Assembly (NCBI RefSeq): GCF_004795255.1
Contig: NZ_SSBQ01000002.1
Location: 1,113,501 to 1,177,500, forward strand
Direction of reading: 5' to 3'
Length of the DNA: 64,000 nt
Source of the DNA: Streptomyces sp. RKND-216
GTDB lineage: Bacteria; Actinomycetota; Actinomycetes; Streptomycetales; Streptomycetaceae
The notes beneath the pieces are model-generated. The model had not been told where the DNA came from and made no database searches. It saw nothing but the letters and a program-made list of their open reading frames with translations. Positions 17,587-27,340 of this stretch are shown piece by piece. Position 1 is the stretch's first letter, and each line of letters begins with the position of its first letter. A program made the translations under genes and the position numbers.

Positions 17587-18486
17587 TCAGCCGGTGAGCC
17601 AGGCCGGATCGAGGACACCCTCGGCCACGATCACCGCCGGGCCCGTCATCTCGATCTCCCCGTCGGGGCGTTCGGTGATGACCAGACGTCCGCCGGGAAC
17701 GTCGACGGTGTAGGTGACGGGTGCTCCGTCGGCGGCCGGGTCGGCACCGTCGCGGCGTGCGGCGGCGACCATCACCGCGCAGGCGCCCGTACCGCAGGAA
17801 CGGGTTTCGCCGGAGCCGCGTTCGTGGACGCGGAGAGCGACGTGGCGCGGCCCGCGGTCGACGGCGAACTCGACGTTGACGCCGTCGGGGTAGGCCGTCG
17901 CCGGGGTGACCAGCGGGGGTTCGAGCAGGCGCCCGGCGTGGTCGAGGTCGTCGACGAAGACGACGGCGTGCGGGTTGCCCATGCCGACGTGCCGGGCGGG
18001 CCAGCTGCGGTCGCCGACGGTCACCGTGACGTCGCCCTCGGGGAGCGCGGCACGGCCCATGCCGACGGTGACGGGTCCGGTGGCGAGGGCCCCGAACGCC
18101 CCGGTGGGTGCGTCCTTGGCGAGGTGGACCCGCCGCAGCCCGGCGCGGGTGGCCACGACGAGATCGCCGGGCGGCACCAGGCCGGCACGGTTCAGGTAGC
18201 GGGCGAAGACGCGGACGCCGTTGCCGCACATCTCGGCGATGCTGCCGTCAGCGTTGCGGTAGTCCATGAACCACTCGGCGTCACCCGCCGTCTCCCGGGC
18301 CTCGGGGTGCGCGGCGGAGCGCACGACGCGGAGCAGGCCGTCACCGCCCACTCCGGCCCGGCGGTCGCACAGGCGCCGTACGGCGGCGGCGTCCAGAGCG
18401 AGGGCGCCGTCCGGGTCGGGGACGATCACGAAGTCGTTCTCGGTGCCATGCCCCTTGAGGAACGGCACGGGCTGCACGGTGCTCAC
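17587..18486 (-). CDS. dapF: Diaminopimelate epimerase
   Basis: A 299-residue PLP-independent epimerase that converts LL- to meso-diaminopimelate for lysine synthesis. The two catalytic cysteines are Cys87 in AEMCGNGVRVF and Cys231 in TRSCGTGACAV, and the substrate loop GMGNPHAVVF is intact. Length fits the family. The GTG start at 18486 begins MSTVQPVPFLKGHGTENDF, the usual actinobacterial N-terminus. Streptomyces peptidoglycan carries the LL isomer, so here the enzyme mainly serves lysine. It lies downstream of miaA and a membrane protein gene on the same strand. Confidence 0.95.
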   Translation of the reverse strand: MSTVQPVPFLKGHGTENDFVIVPDPDGALALDAAAVRRLCDRRAGVGGDGLLRVVRSAAHPEARETAGDAEWFMDYRNADGSIAEMCGNGVRVFARYLNRAGLVPPGDLVVATRAGLRRVHLAKDAPTGAFGALATGPVTVGMGRAALPEGDVTVTVGDRSWPARHVGMGNPHAVVFVDDLDHAGRLLEPPLVTPATAYPDGVNVEFAVDRGPRHVALRVHERGSGETRSCGTGACAVMVAAARRDGADPAADGAPVTYTVDVPGGRLVITERPDGEIEMTGPAVIVAEGVLDPAWLTG

Positions 18487-18588
18487 GGCATCGATCGTAT
18501 CGGCAGGCGCGGCCCGCGGGCGCGGCGCGGCCCGGGGCGCCGACGGCCGGGAGTGCTGACCGGCCGGGGCCCGAGCTGCGGCGCGGGC

Positions 18589-19056
18589 TCAGCCGGAGAG
18601 GCGGGCGACCCGCCACAGGGCGAGCGCGGCGAGGGTGCCGACCACGGCGGTGTAGGCGAGCACCACCCGCCAGTTCGCTCTCTCACCGGACCCCGGCGCG
18701 GGCAGGCCCGGCCAGACGTGCCCGACGCGCCGCGCCGCGATCACGCCCCATCCGGCGGCGCAGCAGCAGATCAGCAGGCCGAGCATGGCCACCACCGCGC
18801 CGGAACGTCCGCCGGGCTCGAAGGCCAGCGGGAAGGCGAACATGAGCGAGCCGAGGGCGCCCAGTATCACGATGGGCGCGAGCTGCCAGAGCCGTAGCCG
18901 GCGCGGGGGCCGCAGTTCGTGCGGCTCGACCGGCGGGTCCTGGTCGGGAAGGTCCTCGTCGCCGATCTCGTCCCGGACCGCGGGGGTCGGGGAGTAGTCC
19001 AGGTAGGCCCCGTACTCCGCTGCGGACTCTTCGTCGTCACGAGGGCCGGCTGCCAT
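18589..19056 (-). CDS. Three-TM hypothetical membrane protein
   Basis: A 155-residue protein with an acidic cytoplasmic N-terminus (PRDDEESAAEYGAYLDYSP) and three predicted membrane segments at about 62-80, 88-105 and 130-147; the middle one contains ICCCAAG. No catalytic motif was recognised. The position between miaA and dapF is, as I recall, conserved in Streptomyces. The ATG at 19056 has GGAGG 10 bases upstream; a GTG at 19062 is an equal alternative. Confidence 0.75.
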   Translation of the reverse strand: MAAGPRDDEESAAEYGAYLDYSPTPAVRDEIGDEDLPDQDPPVEPHELRPPRRLRLWQLAPIVILGALGSLMFAFPLAFEPGGRSGAVVAMLGLLICCCAAGWGVIAARRVGHVWPGLPAPGSGERANWRVVLAYTAVVGTLAALALWRVARLSG

Positions 19057-19161
19057 CGCCACGTGCCCTCCACTCCTGCTGAACAACTCGAACGATGGTC
19101 GATGATGGCACGCCGGAAGGGCCGTCCAGCACGCTCAGGACGTCCCGATGCCATCACGTGA

Positions 19162-20118
19162 TCAGGCTGTGACCGGTCGTTCGAGCAAGGCCAGTGCCGC
19201 ACCCGTCAGGCCGTCCCGCGCGTCGTCCGCACCGCTGAGCCAGTGCACCCGCGGGTCCCGCCGAAACCAGGAGTCCTGGCGGCGGGCGAAGCGCTTGGTG
19301 GCCCGTACGGTCTCCGCGCGGGCCTCGTCCTCCGTGCAGTCGCCCGCGAGGGCCGCCAGCACCTGCTGGTAGCCGAGAGCGCGGGACGCCGTGCGGCCCT
19401 CCCGCAGCCCTTCCCGTTCCAGCGCGCGGACCTCGTCGACCAGGCCGGCCTCCCACATCCGGTCGACCCTGCGGGCGATCCGCCCGTCCAGCTCGGGACG
19501 CGGCACCTCGACGCCGATCTGCAGCGTGTCGTAGACGGACTCGTGGCCGGGGAGGTTCGCGGTGAAGGGGCGGCCGGTGATCTCGATGACCTCCAGCGCC
19601 CGCACCACGCGCCTGCCGTTGCTGGGCAGGATGGCGCGCGCCGCCTGCGGGTCCGCGGCCGCGAGACGGGCGTGCAGCGGACCGGAACCGCCCTCGGCGA
19701 GTTCGGCCTCCAGGCGGGCCCGGACGTCCGGGTCGGTGCCGGGGAACTCCAGCACGTCGATGGCGCCGCGCACGTACAGACCCGAGCCGCCGACCAGCAC
19801 CGGCACGCGGCCTGCGGCGAGCAGCCGCTCGATCTCCGCCCGGGCCAGCCGCTGGTACTCGGCCACGCTGGCCGCCTCGGTGACGTCCCAGACGTCCAGG
19901 AGGTGGTGCGGAACGTCCCGCCGCTCCGACCCGGTCAGCTTGGCCGTGCCGATGTCCATGCCGCGGTAGAGCTGCATGGAGTCGGCGTTGACGATCTCGC
20001 CCCCCAGCGTGCGGGCCAGCTCGACGGCGAGATCGGACTTGCCGGCGGCGGTGGCGCCGACGACGGCCACGACCTGGAGCGACGGCGGTGTTTCGGGGGT
20101 GCGGGAGGGGGCTGTCAC
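19162..20118 (-). CDS. miaA: tRNA dimethylallyltransferase
   Basis: A 318-residue enzyme that transfers a dimethylallyl group to adenosine 37 of tRNAs reading UNN codons, making i6A, the substrate of MiaB encoded nearby. The P-loop GATAAGKSDLA, the NADSMQLYRGMDIGTAK motif, and LVGGSGLYVRG and YQQVLAAL segments are all present. A GTG at 20118 gives a family-like N-terminus; no convincing ribosome binding site precedes it, and an upstream ATG at 20220 would add 34 unrelated residues. It precedes the membrane protein gene and dapF on the same strand. Confidence 0.93.
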   Translation of the reverse strand: MTAPSRTPETPPSLQVVAVVGATAAGKSDLAVELARTLGGEIVNADSMQLYRGMDIGTAKLTGSERRDVPHHLLDVWDVTEAASVAEYQRLARAEIERLLAAGRVPVLVGGSGLYVRGAIDVLEFPGTDPDVRARLEAELAEGGSGPLHARLAAADPQAARAILPSNGRRVVRALEVIEITGRPFTANLPGHESVYDTLQIGVEVPRPELDGRIARRVDRMWEAGLVDEVRALEREGLREGRTASRALGYQQVLAALAGDCTEDEARAETVRATKRFARRQDSWFRRDPRVHWLSGADDARDGLTGAALALLERPVTA

Positions 20119-20266
20119 AGCGCCAGTCTCGCAAACGCGCGGCGGCTCGCTCACGGCGGGCGAGTTGTCACATGCCCGGATATGACCCAGGGTGGATATG
20201 GGCGATTCGCCCCGCTTCATCGTGAGCGCCCCACACTCTCAGCAGTCCACAGGAAAGGTGACCGCC

Positions 20267-20494
20267 ATGAGCTTCATGGACAAGGTCAAGGGCATGCTCG
20301 GCCAGCACGGCGACAAGGCCGACCAGGGCATGGAGAAGGCCGGGAACACTCTGGACGAGCGCACCGGCGGCAAGCACAGCGACAAGATCGACACCGGCTC
20401 GCAGAAGGGCCAGGAGGCGATGGACCGCTGGACGCAGGAAGGGGGCCAGGGCGGCGACGAGGCCGGAGGCCGCGGCGGTGGCAGCGCGGCCTGA
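20267..20494 (+). CDS. MT0933-like small antitoxin family protein
   Basis: A 75-residue hydrophilic protein beginning MSFMDKVKGMLGQHGDKADQ, with helix-rich K/D/G repeats (GGKHSDKIDTGSQKGQEAM) and a Gly-rich acidic tail. This matches the actinobacterial MT0933/Rv0909-type family annotated as antitoxins. AGGAAAGG lies 6 bases before the ATG. It is a single plus-strand gene between two minus-strand operons, with its own terminator and no toxin gene next to it. The antitoxin label comes from family annotation and is not supported by context; it might be a general stress protein. Confidence 0.75.
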   Translation: MSFMDKVKGMLGQHGDKADQGMEKAGNTLDERTGGKHSDKIDTGSQKGQEAMDRWTQEGGQGGDEAGGRGGGSAA

Positions 20495-20526
20495 GCCGTC
20501 GCGCAACGGGGGCGAGGGGCAGCGGA

Positions 20527-20554
20527 GCGGGGGCGGCCGGCGGGCCGCCCCCGC
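20527..20554 (+). terminator. Terminator after the antitoxin-like gene
   Basis: GCGGGGGCGG (20527-20536) pairs with CCGCCCCCGC (20545-20554) around an 8-base loop. It lies between convergent genes and probably works in both directions. Confidence 0.65.
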
Positions 20555-20596
20555 TCCCGTACGTGTGCCGGCCGCGCCCAGCCGCCACCCCCGGCC

Positions 20597-21313
20597 TCAG
20601 GACCAGCCGACGACCAGGTAACCCACGCCGTACGGGGCGGCGTCGTACAGGAGCCGCCCGGTGAGCCCGGCGTCCTCCGCCGCCCCGGCCAGGACCTGCC
20701 ATCCGGCGCGACCGGACGCGCCCAGTTCGTACGCCTGCTCCTCGTCGAGCGCGAGGAGCGCGGACACGTCGGCGGCTCCCAGCGCCCTCGCCACGGACGC
20801 GTCGAAGTCGGCGGCGCGCGGGTCGAAGTAGCCCGGCGCCTTCAGCGTGCGGCACGTGGTGCCGTCGCCCATGACGAGAAGGGCCACACGGGGCGCCGAT
20901 CCGGCGATCTGCCGCCCGGTCTCCGCACACCGCGCCCCGGCGAGCGGCTCGCCCACGCCCAGACCCTCCACCGGCGCGCCGGCCCACGCGGTGCGCTCGA
21001 GCAGCCAGCCGCCGACCGCCAGCGAGGGCGGCAGCTCGTGCGCCTGCGGAGCCGCTTCGGAGGCGGGGCCCAGCGTCACGTCCAGGTCGACCCCGAAGCC
21101 GCGGAACGAGCCGCGCGCCCCCTGCGGGTACGGGCCCCGCGCGGAGGGTTCCGCAGGCCCGACGACGACCAGCCGGTCGGGTCGGGCGGCGGCCAGCACC
21201 GCGAGCGCGTCGAAACAGGCGGCGCGCGCGTCGTCCATCTCGGGGGCGGCGCCCCCCGCGACCTCGGGCACCAGCAGCGGCGGACACGGGCACACGGCGG
21301 CGGCGACAAGCAT
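20597..21313 (-). CDS. Class III extradiol dioxygenase-like protein
   Basis: A 238-residue protein resembling the LigB/class III extradiol ring-cleavage dioxygenase fold: MLVAAAVCPCPPLLVPEVAG at the start, RLVVVGPA in the first core strand, and VALLVMGDGTTCRTLKAPGYFDPRA in the second half. The usual metal-binding histidines are not obvious: the N-terminal position reads CPCPP instead of an HxP-type motif, and the second motif reads GDGTT. It may therefore have lost iron-dependent dioxygenase chemistry. It lies 139 bases downstream of miaB on the same strand and could be co-transcribed. No aromatic degradation genes are nearby. Confidence 0.75.
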   Translation of the reverse strand: MLVAAAVCPCPPLLVPEVAGGAAPEMDDARAACFDALAVLAAARPDRLVVVGPAEPSARGPYPQGARGSFRGFGVDLDVTLGPASEAAPQAHELPPSLAVGGWLLERTAWAGAPVEGLGVGEPLAGARCAETGRQIAGSAPRVALLVMGDGTTCRTLKAPGYFDPRAADFDASVARALGAADVSALLALDEEQAYELGASGRAGWQVLAGAAEDAGLTGRLLYDAAPYGVGYLVVGWS

Positions 21314-21452
21314 GACGGCAGCTTACGGCCCGCGCGCCGTGCGGCTCGTGGGATGCACGGCGCGGCGGTCGCTGCCACCGGCACGGCCCGGCGCCCCGTA
21401 CGAGGCAGGGGACGCGCGGACCGCCCGGCAGCAGGGGGGCGCGGCGCGAAGC

Positions 21453-22940
21453 TCAGCAGACGCTGCAGCCGCCGCCCGCGGACGCCGGCTGCGGCGCGGG
21501 GGCGCCGACGGTGGGCAGGCCGAGCATGACGCCGCCGCCCGCGGAAGCCGGCTCGGCGTTGCGCCGCTCCCAGGCGTCGCCCGCGCGGGTGCGGCGCACG
21601 GCCCGCGCCGGGCCCTCGGCGAGCAGGTGGTGCGGGGCGGCGTAGGTGACCTCGGTCTCGACCACGTCGCCGGGGCGTACCGGCTCCTCGGGGCGGGCGA
21701 AGTGCACCAGCCGGTTGTCCCGGGCACGGCCGGACAGCCGCCGGGTGGCGTCGTCCTTCCGGCCCTCCCCCTCGGCGACCATGACCTCCAGGGTGCGCCC
21801 GACCTGCTTCTTGTTCTCCGCCCAGGAGATCTCCTCCTGGAGCGCGACCAGCCGCTCGTAGCGCCGCTGGACGACGGCCTTGGGGATCTGGTCGTCCATC
21901 TCGGCGGCCGGCGTGCCGGGGCGCTTGCTGTACTGGAAGGTGAACGCCTGCGCGAAGCGGGACTCGCGCACGACGTGCAGCGTCTCCTCGAAGTCCTCCT
22001 CGGTCTCACCGGGGAAGCCCACGATGATGTCGGTGGAGATCGCCGCCTCCGGGATCGACGCGCGGACCTTCTCGATGATGCCGAGGAAGCGGTCCTGCCG
22101 GTAGCTGCGGCGCATGGCCTTCAGCACCCGGGACGAGCCGGACTGCAGCGGCATGTGCAGCTGGGGCATCACGTTCGGCGTCTCGGCCATCGCCGCGATC
22201 ACGTCGTCGGTGAAGTCGCGCGGGTGCGGGGAGGTGAAGCGGACGCGCTCCAGCCCGTCGATCCGTCCGCAGGCGCGCAGCAGCTTGCCGAACGCCTCGC
22301 GGTCACCGATGTCGCTGCCGTAGGCGTTGACGTTCTGGCCGAGCAGGGTGATCTCGCTGACGCCCTCGGCCACCAGCGCCTCCACCTCGGCCAGGATGTC
22401 GCCGGGCCGACGGTCCTTCTCCTTGCCGCGCAGCTGCGGCACGATGCAGAAGGTGCAGGTGTTGTTGCAGCCGACGGAGACCGAGACCCAGGCGGCGTAC
22501 GGGCTCTCGCGACGGGTCGGCAACGTGGAGGGGAACGCCTCCAGCGACTCGGCGATCTCGACCTGCGCCTCCTGCTCGACGCGGGCGCGCTCCAGCAGCA
22601 CCGGCAGCTTGCCGACGTTGTGCGTGCCGAAGACCACGTCCACCCACGGGGCGCGCCGGACGATGGTGTCCCGGTCCTTCTGCGCCAGGCAGCCGCCGAC
22701 GGCGATCTGCATCCCGGGGCGGGCGGCCTTCCTGGGCGCCAGCTGCCCGAGGTTGCCGTACAACCGGTTGTCGGCGTTCTCGCGCACCGCACAGGTGTTG
22801 AACACCACGACGTCGGCGCCGTCGGCGTCCTCGGGGGCACGCTGATAACCGGCGTCTTCCAGCAGGCCCGCCATCCGCTCGCTGTCGTGAACGTTCATCT
22901 GGCAGCCGAACGTCCGCAGCTCATAAGTCTTCGCACTCAT
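21453..22940 (-). CDS. miaB: tRNA-2-methylthio-N6-dimethylallyladenosine synthase
   Basis: A 495-residue radical SAM methylthiotransferase that converts i6A37 to ms2i6A37 in tRNA. The N-terminal cluster site has Cys at GCQMN, NTCAVRE and GGCLAQ; the radical SAM cluster motif is CNNTCTFC; and the TRAM domain is near 380-450. The ATG at 22940 gives the canonical [17 protein letters not shown] 45-residue tail follows TRAM, with PASAGGG present twice and the ending GGGCSVC. It works with MiaA, encoded about 1.3 kb further on. The gene is divergent from the TAXI protein gene. Confidence 0.95.
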   Translation of the reverse strand: MSAKTYELRTFGCQMNVHDSERMAGLLEDAGYQRAPEDADGADVVVFNTCAVRENADNRLYGNLGQLAPRKAARPGMQIAVGGCLAQKDRDTIVRRAPWVDVVFGTHNVGKLPVLLERARVEQEAQVEIAESLEAFPSTLPTRRESPYAAWVSVSVGCNNTCTFCIVPQLRGKEKDRRPGDILAEVEALVAEGVSEITLLGQNVNAYGSDIGDREAFGKLLRACGRIDGLERVRFTSPHPRDFTDDVIAAMAETPNVMPQLHMPLQSGSSRVLKAMRRSYRQDRFLGIIEKVRASIPEAAISTDIIVGFPGETEEDFEETLHVVRESRFAQAFTFQYSKRPGTPAAEMDDQIPKAVVQRRYERLVALQEEISWAENKKQVGRTLEVMVAEGEGRKDDATRRLSGRARDNRLVHFARPEEPVRPGDVVETEVTYAAPHHLLAEGPARAVRRTRAGDAWERRNAEPASAGGGVMLGLPTVGAPAPQPASAGGGCSVC

Positions 22941-23033
22941 CTCAGTCGACCAGGGTACGCCGTCCGCTGTGACGCACCTCCTCCCGTCCCGCACTCCCCC
23001 GCGGCGGCCCACCGATGGCAGGATGCGGCGGTC

Positions 23034-24041
23034 ATGACCGCATCCCGCTTCCTCGCCCCCCGCCCCGGCGTCCCGGGAGGCCGCGCGCTCGGCGGCGCCG
23101 CCCTCCTCGTGGTGCTCGGGCTGCTCGCGTGGTGGCTGGTGCCCGCGGGCCCCGCCCAGCCGCGCGGCACGCTCACGTTCGCCACCGGCGTGCCCACCGG
23201 GGTGTACCAGCAATACGGCTCGCTGCTGAAGCAGCGCCTGGCGCGGGACGTGCCCGGACTGAGCATGGAGCTGGTGCCGAGCCAGGGGTCGGTGCAGAAC
23301 ATCGACATGCTGGTCTCCGGGGAGGCCGACTTCACCATCGCCCAGTCCGACGCCGTGGCCGCCCATCTGAAGCAGGGCGGCGAGGGCGGGGACGGGCTGC
23401 GGGCGGTCGCGCGGCTCTACGACGACTACATGCAGCTCGTGGTCCCGGCCGAGTCGCCGGTCCGGGAGGCACGCGATCTGCGGGGACTGCGGGTCGGGAT
23501 GGGCGAGGAGCGTTCCGGGGTCAGCCTGGTCGCCGGGCGGCTCCTGGAGGCGGCCGGCCTGGACCGGGAGCAGGACATCGACGCGGTCCCGGCGGGCATC
23601 GACGTCATGCCCGGCATGCTGGAGAGCGGGAAGCTGGACGCGTTCTTCTGGTCCGGCGGTCTGCCCACGGGCGCCATCGAGGACCTCGCCGTCATGGACC
23701 ACATCCGCCTGGTGCCGCTCGGCGCGCTCATGCCGCGCCTGCACCGGATGGAGCCCGAGACCCGGCACTACCGGGCGGCGGTGATGCCGGGCGACGCCTA
23801 TCCGAGCGTGCAGCAGGGCGAGCCGGTGGACACCATCGCGGTGAGCAACCTGCTGGTCACCACCGCGGATGCGGACCCGGCGGTGACCGAGGCCCTGACC
23901 CGTTCGCTGATCCGCAGCCGGGACACCATCGGGCAGCGGGTGCACGCGGCCCAGAAGGTCGACCTGCGGACCGCGATCTACACCGACCCGCTCCGCCTGC
24001 ACACCGGGGCACAGCGCTACTACCGGGCCGTCAAACCGTGA
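23034..24041 (+). CDS. TAXI-family solute-binding protein
   Basis: A 335-residue exported or membrane-anchored binding protein of the TAXI/NMT1-like group. One hydrophobic N-terminal segment (about residues 18-38) is followed by [18 protein letters not shown], the characteristic TAXI start, and by [13 protein letters not shown] and [16 protein letters not shown]. Such proteins usually deliver substrate to a TRAP transporter, but no TRAP membrane genes lie beside it. The anchor has no lipobox cysteine. The start is ATG at 23034 with only a weak purine-rich site. It may be co-transcribed with the alpha-mannosidase gene 148 bases downstream. Confidence 0.85.
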   Translation: MTASRFLAPRPGVPGGRALGGAALLVVLGLLAWWLVPAGPAQPRGTLTFATGVPTGVYQQYGSLLKQRLARDVPGLSMELVPSQGSVQNIDMLVSGEADFTIAQSDAVAAHLKQGGEGGDGLRAVARLYDDYMQLVVPAESPVREARDLRGLRVGMGEERSGVSLVAGRLLEAAGLDREQDIDAVPAGIDVMPGMLESGKLDAFFWSGGLPTGAIEDLAVMDHIRLVPLGALMPRLHRMEPETRHYRAAVMPGDAYPSVQQGEPVDTIAVSNLLVTTADADPAVTEALTRSLIRSRDTIGQRVHAAQKVDLRTAIYTDPLRLHTGAQRYYRAVKP

Positions 24042-24189
24042 CAGCGGCGCCGCGGGACGCGCACGGGGGTTCCGGCACCGGGCGGTGACGGGTACGGATG
24101 GCGTGGGGCCGCCCGCCGAACGACCCCGCTGGGGGGCCGGTGCTCGCCGGCCCGCGCGTCCGTCCCGCCCGAGCGAAGGAGCCGCCGAC

Positions 24190-27100
24190 ATGCACGACGA
24201 ACGCAGCACCGTCGAAGCCCGCCTGCGTCGCGTACTGGACGAACGGCTCAGGCCCGCCGTGCACGGCTCGCCGGTGCCGCTGACGGTGGAGCGCTGGGAG
24301 GCGCCGGGTGAACCGGTGCCGGTGTCCGAGGGGCTGGCGGCGACGTACGGGCCGGCGGCCGTGGGTGAGAAATGGGGGCCGGCCTGGGGCACCACCTGGT
24401 TCCGGCTGACCGGGCGGGTGCCCGCGGAGTGGTCCGGACAGCGGGTCGAGGCGCTGCTCGACCTCGGTTTCGACCGGGACATGCCGGGCTTCCAGTGCGA
24501 GGGCCTGGTGCACCGCGCGGACGGCGAGGTGGTGAAGGGCCTCAGTCCGCGGAACGCCTGGGCGCCCGTCGCCGCGCCGGCCGCGGGTGGCGAGGAGGTC
24601 GAGCTGTACGTCGAGGCGGCGTCCAACCCGGTCCTCAACACGCCGCAGACGCCGACGTACCAGGGCGACCGGCTCACCGCGGGCAGCGGCCCGCTGTACC
24701 GGCTCGGGCGGATGGACCTCGCGGTGTTCCGCCCCGAGGTGTGGGAGTTGGTCCACGACCTGGAGGTGGCGGATGCGCTGATGCGTGAACTGCCGCTGGA
24801 GGACGCCCGGCGCTGGGAGCTGCTGCGGGCCCTCGGCGAGGCGCTGGACGCCGTGGACCTCGCGGACGTCTCCGGCACCGCCGCACGGGGCCGGGAACGG
24901 CTCGCCGACGTGCTGGCGACACCGGCCCGGCCGTCCGCGCACCGGATCAGCGCGGTGGGGCACGCGCACATCGACTCGGCCTGGCTGTGGCCGCTGCGGG
25001 AGACCGTGCGGAAGGTCGCGCGCACTGCGTCCAACACGGTGGCGCTGATGGAGGATCATCCCGAGTACGTCTTCGCGATGTCGCAGGCCCAGCAGTACGC
25101 CTGGCTCAAGGAGCACCGGCCCGAGGTGTACGCCCGGGTGCGGAAGAAGGTGGCGGACGGGCAGTTCGTGCCGGTCGGCGGGATGTGGGTGGAGTCGGAC
25201 ACCAACATGGTCGGCGGCGAGGCCATGGCGCGCCAGTTCCTCTACGGGAAGCGGTTCTTCCTCGAGGAGTTCGGGGTGGAGACGAAGGAGGTGTGGCTGC
25301 CGGACTCCTTCGGCTACACGGCGGCGATGCCGCAGATCGTGCACCTGGCCGGCTGCCGCTGGTTCCTGACCCAGAAGATCTCCTGGAGCCGCACGAACCC
25401 CTTCCCGCACCACACCTTCTGGTGGGAGGGCATCGACGGCACCCGGGTGTTCACCCACTTCCCTCCGGTCGACACCTACAACTCCGACCTGAGCGGCCGG
25501 GAGATGGCGCACGCGGCCCGCAACTACCGCGACAAGGGCGGCGGCACGCGTTCGCTCGCCCCTTTCGGCTGGGGCGACGGCGGGGGAGGCGCGACCCGCG
25601 AGATGCTGGCCCGCGCGGCCCGGCTGGCGGACCTGGAGGGCTCGCCACGGGTGACCGTCGAGCGGCCGTCGGCGTTCTTCGAAAAGGCCCACAAGGAGTA
25701 CCCGGACGCCCCGGTGTGGGCGGGCGAGCTGTATCTGGAGCTGCACCGCGGCACGTACACCTCGCAGGCGAAGACCAAGCAGGGCAACCGGCACAGCGAG
25801 TCGCTGCTGCGCGAGGCCGAGCTGTGGTCGGCCACCGCGACGCTGCGCGTCCCCGGCTTCGGCTACCCGTACGACGAACTGGAGCGGATCTGGAAGACGG
25901 TGCTGCTGCACCAGTTCCACGACATCCTGCCCGGTTCGTCCATCGCCTGGGTGCACCGGGAGGCACGGGAGACCTACGCGCGCGTCAGGGCCGAACTGGA
26001 GGCGCTGATCGACACCGCGCAGCGGGCCCTGGCCGGGGAGGGCACCGAGGACGTCGTCTTCAACGGCGCCCCGCACGCCCGCAACGGCGTCCCGGGCGGC
26101 GGGGCGGCCCTGCCGGTCCGCGCCGGCGAACCGGTGACCGTCCAGGAGCGGGACGGCGGCGGCTGGGTGCTGGACAACGGGCTGCTGCGTGTCGAGATCG
26201 ACGACCGGGGCCTGGTCGTCTCCGCCGCCGACTACCTGGCCGCGCTGCGCGACGCCGTCCCGCCGGGCGGGGCGGCGAACCTGCTCCAGCTCCACCCGGA
26301 TTTCCCCACCGCTTGGGACGCCTGGGACGTCGACTCCTACTACCGCAACAACGTCACCGACCTCACCGAGGCCGACGAGGTGTCGCTGTCCGCGAACGAC
26401 CCGGGCGAGGCGACGGTGCGGGTGGCGCGCAGCTTCGGCAACGGCTCGTCGGTGGTGCAGCTGCTCACCCTGCGGTCCGGCGAACGGCGGCTGGACATCG
26501 ACACGGAGGTGGACTGGCACGAGTCGGAGACCTTCCTCAAGGCCGCGTTCCCACTGGACCTCAAGGCCGAGCGGTCCGCCGCGGAGACCCAGTTCGGGCA
26601 CGTCTACCGGCCGACCCACACCAACACCTCGTGGGAGGCGGCCAAGTTCGAGATCTGCGCGCACCGCTGGATCCACGTCGCCGAACCCGTGTGGGGCGTG
26701 GCGCTGGTGAACGACTCGACCTACGGACACGACGTCACCCGGGACATCCGTGCGGACGGCGGCCAGACCACGACCGTACGGCTGTCGCTGCTGCGCGCGC
26801 CCCGCTACCCGGACCCGGAGACCGACCAGGGCGGCCACCGTCTGCGGTATGCCCTCGCGGTCGGCGCGGACGAGCCCGCCGCGGTGCGCGAGGGCCACTG
26901 GATCAACCTGCCGGAGCGTGTGGTGCGCGGCTCCGGCGCTTCCGTGCGGCCCCTGGTCGCCGTAGACGGGGAGCAGGTCGTGGTGGAGGCGGTGAAGCTG
27001 GCGGAGGACCGCAGCGGCGACGTGATCGTACGACTGTACGAGGCGCACGGCGGGCGGGCGCGGACGGCGCTGACGGCGGGCTTCCCGGTACGGTCGGTGG

Positions 27101-27234
27101 CCGAGACCGACCTGCTGGAGCGGCCTCTGGACCCGCCGCTCGCGGACGTGGGTCCTCTCGTCGGCGACGGCACGGTGGAGCTGACGCTGCGGCCGTTCCA
27201 GATCGTCACGCTACGGCTGACGGCAGCGGGTTGA
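24190..27234 (+). CDS. Alpha-mannosidase, glycoside hydrolase family 38
   Basis: A 1014-residue zinc-dependent retaining alpha-mannosidase. The zinc ligands are His260 and Asp262 in [12 protein letters not shown], and a later [11 protein letters not shown] motif with His577. The nucleophile is Asp337 in [11 protein letters not shown]. An N-terminal beta domain precedes the catalytic barrel, and C-terminal beta domains start near 650 ([15 protein letters not shown]). There is no signal peptide, so it probably acts in the cytoplasm on imported mannosides. AAGGAG is 9 bases before the ATG, and an upstream frame extension is rejected. It is followed by a bidirectional terminator. Confidence 0.92.
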   Translation: MHDERSTVEARLRRVLDERLRPAVHGSPVPLTVERWEAPGEPVPVSEGLAATYGPAAVGEKWGPAWGTTWFRLTGRVPAEWSGQRVEALLDLGFDRDMPGFQCEGLVHRADGEVVKGLSPRNAWAPVAAPAAGGEEVELYVEAASNPVLNTPQTPTYQGDRLTAGSGPLYRLGRMDLAVFRPEVWELVHDLEVADALMRELPLEDARRWELLRALGEALDAVDLADVSGTAARGRERLADVLATPARPSAHRISAVGHAHIDSAWLWPLRETVRKVARTASNTVALMEDHPEYVFAMSQAQQYAWLKEHRPEVYARVRKKVADGQFVPVGGMWVESDTNMVGGEAMARQFLYGKRFFLEEFGVETKEVWLPDSFGYTAAMPQIVHLAGCRWFLTQKISWSRTNPFPHHTFWWEGIDGTRVFTHFPPVDTYNSDLSGREMAHAARNYRDKGGGTRSLAPFGWGDGGGGATREMLARAARLADLEGSPRVTVERPSAFFEKAHKEYPDAPVWAGELYLELHRGTYTSQAKTKQGNRHSESLLREAELWSATATLRVPGFGYPYDELERIWKTVLLHQFHDILPGSSIAWVHREARETYARVRAELEALIDTAQRALAGEGTEDVVFNGAPHARNGVPGGGAALPVRAGEPVTVQERDGGGWVLDNGLLRVEIDDRGLVVSAADYLAALRDAVPPGGAANLLQLHPDFPTAWDAWDVDSYYRNNVTDLTEADEVSLSANDPGEATVRVARSFGNGSSVVQLLTLRSGERRLDIDTEVDWHESETFLKAAFPLDLKAERSAAETQFGHVYRPTHTNTSWEAAKFEICAHRWIHVAEPVWGVALVNDSTYGHDVTRDIRADGGQTTTVRLSLLRAPRYPDPETDQGGHRLRYALAVGADEPAAVREGHWINLPERVVRGSGASVRPLVAVDGEQVVVEAVKLAEDRSGDVIVRLYEAHGGRARTALTAGFPVRSVAETDLLERPLDPPLADVGPLVGDGTVELTLRPFQIVTLRLTAAG

Positions 27235-27296
27235 CGGCTGTGTGGACAGCTGCGGGTCGACGGCGCGTCGGCGGCCGCCGAGCCTGACCCCACTCG

Positions 27297-27334
27297 GCCG
27301 CCGGGCGGGCTTCTTTGAGAGTCCGCCCGGCGGC
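27297..27334. terminator. Bidirectional terminator, alpha-mannosidase / monooxygenase
   Basis: GCCGCCGGGCGG (27297-27308) pairs with CCGCCCGGCGGC (27323-27334) over a 14-base loop containing CTTCTTTGAGA. It is between convergent genes. Confidence 0.75.
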
Positions 27335-27340
27335 AGGCGG

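Noticed and set aside
21453..25037. 1194-codon frame as an extended MiaB
   Set aside because: The N-terminal 700 codons are antisense to the TAXI and mannosidase genes; MiaB starts at 22940.
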